Source of the DNA: Isoetes taiwanensis | Taxonomy: Eukaryota > Streptophyta > Lycopodiopsida > Isoetales > Isoetaceae | Assembly: GCA_021234155.1 (NCBI GenBank) | Contig: JAJEKV010000030.1 | Coordinates: forward strand, 940,901 to 1,004,900 | Direction of reading: 5' to 3' | Length of the DNA stretch: 64,000 nt | Shown here: in pieces, positions 58,380 to 64,000 of the stretch | Layout: each line of letters starts with the position of its first letter | Position numbering within the stretch: position 1 is the stretch's first letter | Made by a program: the position numbers and the translations under genes | Notes under the pieces: generated by a model | Told to the model about the DNA's origin: nothing | The model's input: the letters and a program-made list of their open reading frames with translations, nothing else | The model's database searches: none

Positions 58380-59330
58380 TCTATGGCCTCTGGCGTGTTT
58401 TTTTGCTAGTTATTATTATAATATTGGCATCCCCCTCCATTCCTATGCAATCGACATTATAAGCCTCCTTGATGTTGTTCTTATAACGAGCTATTTTTTT
58501 TTTTTTTATCTAGGTGCGAATCAAAGCCCTCCTTTCCACATAGGCATCAGCATATTTTTGGACCTCCAGCTCTTTCTCTTTTCCATCGGGCATTTCCATA
58601 AGCAGTGCTTTTGCAATTGCCTTGGCATCTGGCCGACCGAGCCCTTTTCCCGGCCTACGTTTTATTTTTCACGTGGAACGGGATCAAGCTTGTATCTCTC
58701 AACATCTTGGCTCATGTCCTTTTGCCTCCTCTTATGCTTGGTGCGAGCACGCAATCTCTACCTCATCATGACCCAACTCCACCTCCAATCGGCCCTCTTC
58801 ATACGTTCCATCCACGGTCCTCAAACATATAGCACCATTTGCTTCGTTTTCATATTATAGTGAAAGCCCCTTTTCGAGCCTAATCATCAATCTCGGAATG
58901 TGCCTCCATGGTGCAGTCGGGCCTCCACTTTGCCTCTGAGGACCATGCCTTACCTTCCTTAGGGAGGTCGGTTGCTCAAAGTCGACCTCAACAATAGTTC
59001 TTTGCTCCTCTTTGATGTTCTTTTGATGCATATTAGGTTGATTCGCTAAAATCTCTCCGCGCCCACGGTAGCTCTTTCTGGATTGGGAAAAATTCCTCAT
59101 CTGAATCGGTCTCGACAACCCCGGACCGAGGGCGACCTATCTGACCCACTATCCTCACTTCTTGTTTGCTCACTCGACATCTTCTCCTTTGCCGAGGAAT
59201 GGTTGATCTCGCTTCGCCATACCCACGTTTCAAAAGACATTCTTTGCTTTTCCCTAATTTTTTTCCTACATGTATGCACGAGCCCTCTAGGCATCATGTG
59301 GAAATTGGTTCGAACATAGGCATACATTTG
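58380..59330 (-). pseudogene. Degenerate minus-strand ORF of unknown family, copy A'
   Basis: Counterpart of 31926-32960. Fragments include NFSQSRKSYRGRGEI, IVEVDFEQPTSLRKVRHGP, SSEQTRSEDSGSDRS and, further downstream, DVERYKLDPVP and EVQKYADAYVERRAL in other frames. Charged, family unknown. Confidence 0.4.
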
Positions 59331-59390
59331 CCTTCGTTTCGCGCCCCTAAAAATACTTGCAATTAGGGCTTTGGTTCTAGCAATAAAAAA

Positions 59391-59745
59391 GTGGCCACAT
59401 TAACCAGTAGACGCTAATAACCTGTGGCCACATTAACCACCATAAGTTGTGGCCATATTAACCACTATAATCTGAGGCCACATTAACCTATGGCTACACT
59501 AACTACTATAACCCATGGCCTTATTAACCCATGTCCACATTAACCCATGCCCACATTAACCTATGACTACACTAACCACTATAACATGTGGCCACATTAA
59601 TCCATATCCACATTAAGTTATGACCACATTAACCTATGGCAACACTAACCACTATAATAACCTGTGGCCATATTAACCCATGTCCACATTAACCTATGGC
59701 CACACTAACCACTATAACATGTGGCCACATTAACCCATGCCCACA
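59391..59745. repeat. ccacattaacc minisatellite, block 1 of copy A'
   Basis: Essentially the same array as 32991-33345, unit by unit. It ends with TGCCCACA, the left target duplication of the hAT-type element. Confidence 0.95.
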
Positions 59746-60275
59746 CAGGGTTCAAGTTTGACGGCACCCCCTAATTTTCCAATAAGAGGCACTTTTTTTT
59801 TTGGTCTTTCATATGACAGAATGTTGATCAATTTGAACCTTTCAATTAACATACAAAAATTTTAATTGACGGAAGATAGTTTTTCAATTATAAACTTAGA
59901 ACAAAAAGGTAAGTTACATAGTAGTAACTACTAATATAAACATACATTAAAAAAGTTAAGAGTAGCAGATGTGGGGCTCTGGTTAATGTCCATTGGCGAA
60001 TGTCAATGACGGAGACAATGACAGCCTCTATGCTCGGCAGCGTTCGCTCTGACTGAAATGTGGTGAAAAAACCAATCCACAAACTCCATACAAAGACGCC
60101 ATTTTGTGAAAAAGGGGGGAAAGAACAAAAAAAAAAATGCTCTGAGCATTACCGACTTATTGCAAAGAGCCATGGCAAACAACTGGCAGAGCAAAAATGT
60201 CTCGGATTTCCCAAATTGGTGGATTCGTTGGGAAATGGGAGAATGTAGAAGGAATCGAAAATGTAGAAGTTAAAA

Positions 60276-60306
<31 letters not shown>

Positions 60307-60578
60307 TTAATGTTACCTAATTCATTATTCTATTAGAGGTAAGGTACATTAACTCGATATGCCTATAAAATAACCCTACTACTTATACAAAAATGAAAGG
60401 CAAATTTCCATTCGGGACGTTTCAAATGACACACACTTTTTTTTTTTTTTTGCTTTTCTATATGATAGGCAAATTGATATTTGTTACCCTTCATATGCAG
60501 GGCAGTTTCTTTTGCTGCCTGATTTGACGGGCAAAAAAGCCAAAAAACAGGCATGAAAGCTGTCAAACTTGAACCCTG
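59746..60578. mobile_element. hAT-type non-autonomous element, 833 bp
   Basis: 17-bp perfect terminal inverted repeats: CAGGGTTCAAGTTTGAC at 59746-59762 and its reverse complement at 60562-60578. It is flanked by 8-bp near-duplicates TGCCCACA and TGTCCACA. hAT elements make 8-bp target duplications and often have CAGGG-type ends. No transposase is encoded. It contains an (AAAT)n run at about 60280-60305. Confidence 0.78.
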
Positions 60579-61236
60579 TGTCCACATTAAGTTATGGCCA
60601 CATTAACCTATGGCCACACTAACCACTATAACCTGTGGCCACATTAACCCATGTCCACATTAACCTATGGCCACACTAACCACTATAACTTGTGGCCACA
60701 TTAACCCATGTCCACATTAACCTATGGCCACACTAACCACTATAACTTGTGGCCACATTAACCCATGTCCACATTAACCTATGACCACATTAACCACTAT
60801 AAACTGTGGCCACATTGACCCATGTCCACATTAAGTTATGGCCATATTAACCGATGGCCACACTAACCATTATAACACAGAGGCACATTAACCTATGGCC
60901 ACACTAACCACGATAACACCAGGGCCACATTAACCCATGTCCACATTAACCCATGTCCACACACTACTGAGTTGTGGCCATATTAACCCATGTCCACATT
61001 AACCTATGGCCAAACTACCCACTATAACTGTGGCCACATTAACCCATCTCCACATTAACTTATGGCCACACTAATCACTATAACATATGGCCACATTAAC
61101 CTATGTCCACATTAAGTTATGGTCACATTAACATATGGCCACACTAATCACTATATCCTGTGGCCACATTAACCTATGGCCCAACTAACCACTATAAACT
61201 CTGGCCACATTAACCTATGTCCACATTAACCCATGT
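60579..61236. repeat. ccacattaacc minisatellite, block 2 of copy A'
   Basis: Array resumes with TGTCCACATT. The 57-bp composite unit (TGTGGCCACATTAACCC, ATGTCCACATTAACCT, ATGGCCACACTAACC then ACTATAACT) repeats cleanly at 60606-60770. It ends 10 bp before the LINE ORF1 start codon. Confidence 0.95.
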
Positions 61237-61245
61237 CTATTGATC

Positions 61246-62187
61246 ATGTTTGATTCTCCTGTTCCTGTGGATAAGCTTGTAGAGCGTGGAGTAGAGTCCT
61301 TATGGGAAAACTATCTGATATATCAAGCTTACACAACTGGTTTTGCACCTAATAAGTCAAATGCTCTCTGCATGCCTTGTTGGTTTGCTTTGGAAGACTT
61401 TCCAATTGAAATGCAAGTTCCCGAGTTCATGGTGGCTATTGCTAACGGTCTGGGGTTGCATCTTTCCCACTCTATTGTCAATGGTCCTCGCATTTGTGTA
61501 TCTCTGTCTATTTCTGCTTCATTACCAAAGTCTGTTATGGTTAGGAGTGGCCCTCTGTCCTTTAGATATCATCCATCTTTGCTCAATGGTCCTGAGTTAG
61601 GTAAGATGTTCCCTGATATTGATACTTTTGCTGCTTACCGCCTTGCTTCTCCCTTGAAGCCTGTTCTTTCTTCTACTGCTGCACCTGCCACTTTCATCTC
61701 TATTGTGGCCACACATCCTACTGTTGCTCATGTGCCTTCATGTCTTTCTATTGTGTCCTCCACGCCTACTCAATCAATCCCTTCACCTCCTGCCCAACAT
61801 CAGCCATTTGATGACGAGGTACGTCGTAGATTGCAAGACATTCAAGAGACACAAGAAAGGCGGGAAATGATGAATGAGGGATGGCAGCGAGTCAGTTTAA
61901 AGAAGGCGGCACGAAATAAGCATGCGCATGTCACATCGCGCTCTTCTGAAGGCACACATGGAAGGGTTGAGCGAAGCGGAGGCTCTCCCTTACCACCTGC
62001 GGGTCAGCATACAGAGAGAGCTGATCTAGAGTGTTCTTCTATTGGGAAGGATGAGCAGAGCGGAGGCTCTCCTTCGCCAGGTATCTTACACAATGGAAGG
62101 GTGGAACAGAGAGGAGGCTCCCCCTACCAATTTTCAAAACACAATGGGCAGATCTCCCACTTAATGATGCTGCTGAGATGGATGTAG
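61246..62187 (+). CDS. LINE ORF1 protein
   Basis: The longest intact ORF of the window, about 313 codons. Plant L1 ORF1 proteins bind the element RNA and act as chaperones. The N-terminal half has CWFALEDFPIEMQVPEFMV and LSFRYHPSLLNGPELG, comparable to the DUF4283-type W-x-x-(L/F)xx(L/F)P(I/L)E stretch of plant LINE ORF1 (inference). The second half is Pro/Ser rich, then charged (RRRLQDIQETQERREM), then has repeated GGSP(L/S) motifs at about residues 247, 275 and 296. No zinc knuckle is visible. ATG at 61246 was chosen over a TTG six bases upstream. ORF2 begins 16 bp after the stop. The copy in A is broken. Confidence 0.75.
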   Translation: MFDSPVPVDKLVERGVESLWENYLIYQAYTTGFAPNKSNALCMPCWFALEDFPIEMQVPEFMVAIANGLGLHLSHSIVNGPRICVSLSISASLPKSVMVRSGPLSFRYHPSLLNGPELGKMFPDIDTFAAYRLASPLKPVLSSTAAPATFISIVATHPTVAHVPSCLSIVSSTPTQSIPSPPAQHQPFDDEVRRRLQDIQETQERREMMNEGWQRVSLKKAARNKHAHVTSRSSEGTHGRVERSGGSPLPPAGQHTERADLECSSIGKDEQSGGSPSPGILHNGRVEQRGGSPYQFSKHNGQISHLMMLLRWM

Positions 62188-62203
62188 AACATCATCATAT
62201 ATC

Positions 62204-64000
62204 TTGATGAACATACTATCTTGGAATGTGAGGGGTGTAGCTTCTTCCCCATGTAAAAGGAGCAGGCTATCTAATTATTTGTCTAAGTTTCCAATAGATT
62301 TTTGTTGTCTTCAAGAGCACAAGTGCTATAAAGGTGGAGTGCGTAAGGAAGGCAATTGGGGCCGCAATTGTGGGTGGTTCTTCGCTTCTAACTCGCCTAA
62401 AATTTGGAGTTCTCACCGCTTGGAAACCTTCCCTTAATGTTACTTTTACTCAAATAGGCGGATTTGGGCCGGTGGATAATAGTCAAATGGATAAATAAGG
62501 GGCAAGAGTGGGGAATTGTGAATGTGTACGCACCTAATCAGCCACGTCAGTGAGGCTCTCTGTGGGCCACTTTACGGACTAAGATTATGCAGCTCGGTCA
62601 TAATGTAGCATGGCTACTAGTTGGTGATTTTAATATGGTTGAGTTTGAAGCGGATAGGTGTGGTAGGGGTACACAAAGGTTGTTCAGTGGATTTGAACGT
62701 GAGCGTGGGATGGGCGACTTCAGCCGGACCTGAGAATGGTAGAGGTTGGCGGAGACCGGTCTTTTACGTGGTGTAATGGCCGATTTGGACCGTGTAGAGC
62801 TTACGCTCGGCATGATCGTGGGTATTATAATGTAATAGCTGTGTGCCTTATGGGTAACTTGCAAAGGACAAATATATTGGATAGTTCCATATCTGATCAT
62901 AATCCACAATGGCTTTCGATCACAGCGCCAGTGCATAGATGAGCTACAAGAATTTATTTCAAGCTTAACACTCGATATTTGTTAGACCCAGAGTTTACTA
63001 ATGGCTGCAGGCATGCCTGGTCCTCTACATTCTCTCGTCTTCGAGGTATGTATGGGGTTGTTGACTCTTTGGCAGCAGTTAATCCTTTGCTAGCGGTGGG
63101 GATGTAGGAAAGCCTTGGCTGACTAGAGGCCTGACTACTAGCTTTGTATATGGAGCTTCAAATGTGTCGTTCACAAGCCCCTTCATTAGGTATTCGAGAG
63201 AAAGAGTTGTTGGCAGAAATAAGAAATATTGAGTCAATACAGGCAACTCAAGCTCGCGTTAAGGCCGGTTTGGATTGGTCTAAATTGGAAGATAGGTGCT
63301 CTCACTTCTTCTTTAAGGCGGCAAGGAGAAGACGTGTGTCAAGCTCCATATCTTCGCTACTTCTACCTGATGGCTCACGAAATTTACGATCTTTGCCGCA
63401 GTTAAAGTAATTTCTTTTTATCATTTCTCTGCTTTTTTTGACGGTCTACCGCCTTCCAAGAGGATATGCAAGAGGTCGCTTTTTATCTAAGATCCATCCT
63501 ATTATTTCCCCACAACGTAGTGTTCGGTTGGAATCAACTATTATGCGCCGATGATTTGCATTCTGGTAGAGACTCTTTAAAGAAGAATAAGTGCCCAGGC
63601 TTGGATGCTTTTCCTGCAGAGTTTTTCCAAGCTTATTGGAATTGGCTTGGTGATGACATCTTCAATGCTTTCTCTGAGTTTCGCCGGTTCAGAAGCTTGG
63701 ATAAGATTATCAACACTGGTTGCATTTCCCTTATTCCTAAGTGCAAAGAGCCTAAAACTATCTCGGATTTGGCCCTATAACTTTGTTATCTACGATGTAC
63801 AAGGTCTTTGCTAAGGCCTTGGCAGAGAAAGTGAGGGATATCTTAGCAGAGTCTACCTCTTTCACACAATCAGATTTTTACCTAAGCGCTGTATTCTTGA
63901 TAATGTGGCCGCCGCTTATGAGGGGATGTATTGGGCGCGTCTTAAGGGTCAGCACATTGTATATCTCAAACTAGATTTTGCTAAAGCCTATGACAATATA
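62204..64000 (+). pseudogene. LINE ORF2: endonuclease and RT, runs off the window
   Basis: Endonuclease: MNILSWNVRGVASSPCK, FPIDFCCLQEHKCYKGG (62204-62340), then VNVYAPN, DFNMVEFEADRCG, DRSFTWCNGR in other frames, and the active-site SDHNP at 62892-62906. RT: NKCPGLDAFPAEFFQAYW (63589-63640), NTGCISLIPK, LLSTMYKVFAKALAEKVRD (63783-63830), ILDN, and motif A LKLDFAKAYD at 63968-63997, whose Asp codon is 63974-63976. The window ends three residues later, before the catalytic FADD-type box. Frameshifts near 62430, 62700, 62940, 63410 and 63780. APE-type non-LTR retrotransposon of the plant L1 group. Confidence 0.9.

Larger units (their letters stand above)
58152..62886. repeat. Duplicated segment, copy A' (continues as LINE to window end)
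   Basis: Collinear with 31738-37804 at an offset of 26414 bp at the left edge. It lacks the 1.33-kb insertion of A. Unlike A, its LINE is not interrupted by the chromovirus LTR. Confidence 0.9.

Noticed and set aside
1-64000. tRNA, rRNA or other structured RNA genes
   Set aside because: No A-box/B-box pairs with cloverleaf potential or rRNA-like segments were noticed by eye; a covariance search would be needed to exclude them.

Overview
This window looks like repeat-rich nuclear DNA of a vascular plant. It holds Ty1-copia, chromovirus (Ty3-gypsy) and L1-type LINE retrotransposons, a probable Helitron end, an intron-containing clavaminate-synthase-like gene piece, and abundant AT-rich intergenic DNA. 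The P/THAP-like transposase pseudogene near 24-28 kb resembles protein families I associate with ferns, lycophytes and mosses, but I cannot fix the species. No cellular gene is clearly intact. Almost every coding relic carries frameshifts, and some of these may be sequencing errors (see findings).

Layout, left part (1-31.7 kb): a decayed copia element (1 to about 2.4 kb, + strand); AT-rich DNA with LINE tails; a 5' fragment of a TauD/clavaminate synthase-like gene (5.3-6.0 kb, - strand); a LINE 3' half (8.25-9.54 kb); a gypsy-type gag relic (10.2-11.3 kb, - strand); an unidentified spliced gene relic (12.0-13.2 kb, - strand) beside a 28-bp tandem repeat; about 5 kb of DNA without a convincing gene; a probable non-autonomous Helitron (about 18.27-19.155 kb); a thrice-repeated anonymous sequence (20.1-22.6 kb); the transposase-like pseudogene (24.2-27.8 kb); then anonymous DNA with short tandem repeats.

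Layout, right part (31.7-64 kb): two copies of one segment (A, 31738-37804; A', from 58152) flank a large chromovirus. Each segment has a degenerate minus-strand ORF, two blocks of a ccacattaacc minisatellite split by a hAT-type element, and the 5' half of a LINE. The chromovirus interrupts the endonuclease domain of the LINE in A. It reads LTR (37805-39442), primer site, a histone-H3-like ORF, a spacer, then gag-protease-RT-RNaseH-integrase twice in tandem (the first copy stops inside integrase), a chromodomain, a polypurine tract, a second LTR (54405-56045), another primer site and a second copy of the histone-H3-like ORF. It breaks off at 58151, where A' begins.

Most notable: both copies of the chromovirus carry, between primer-binding site and gag, a roughly 357-360-codon reading unit that starts with the histone H3 tail (MARTKQTARK) and ends with the H3 histone-fold C-terminus. 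The same element's Pol ends in a chromodomain, a module whose relatives bind methylated H3 tails. A retroelement with both an H3-like protein and a chromodomain is the candidate new system here.
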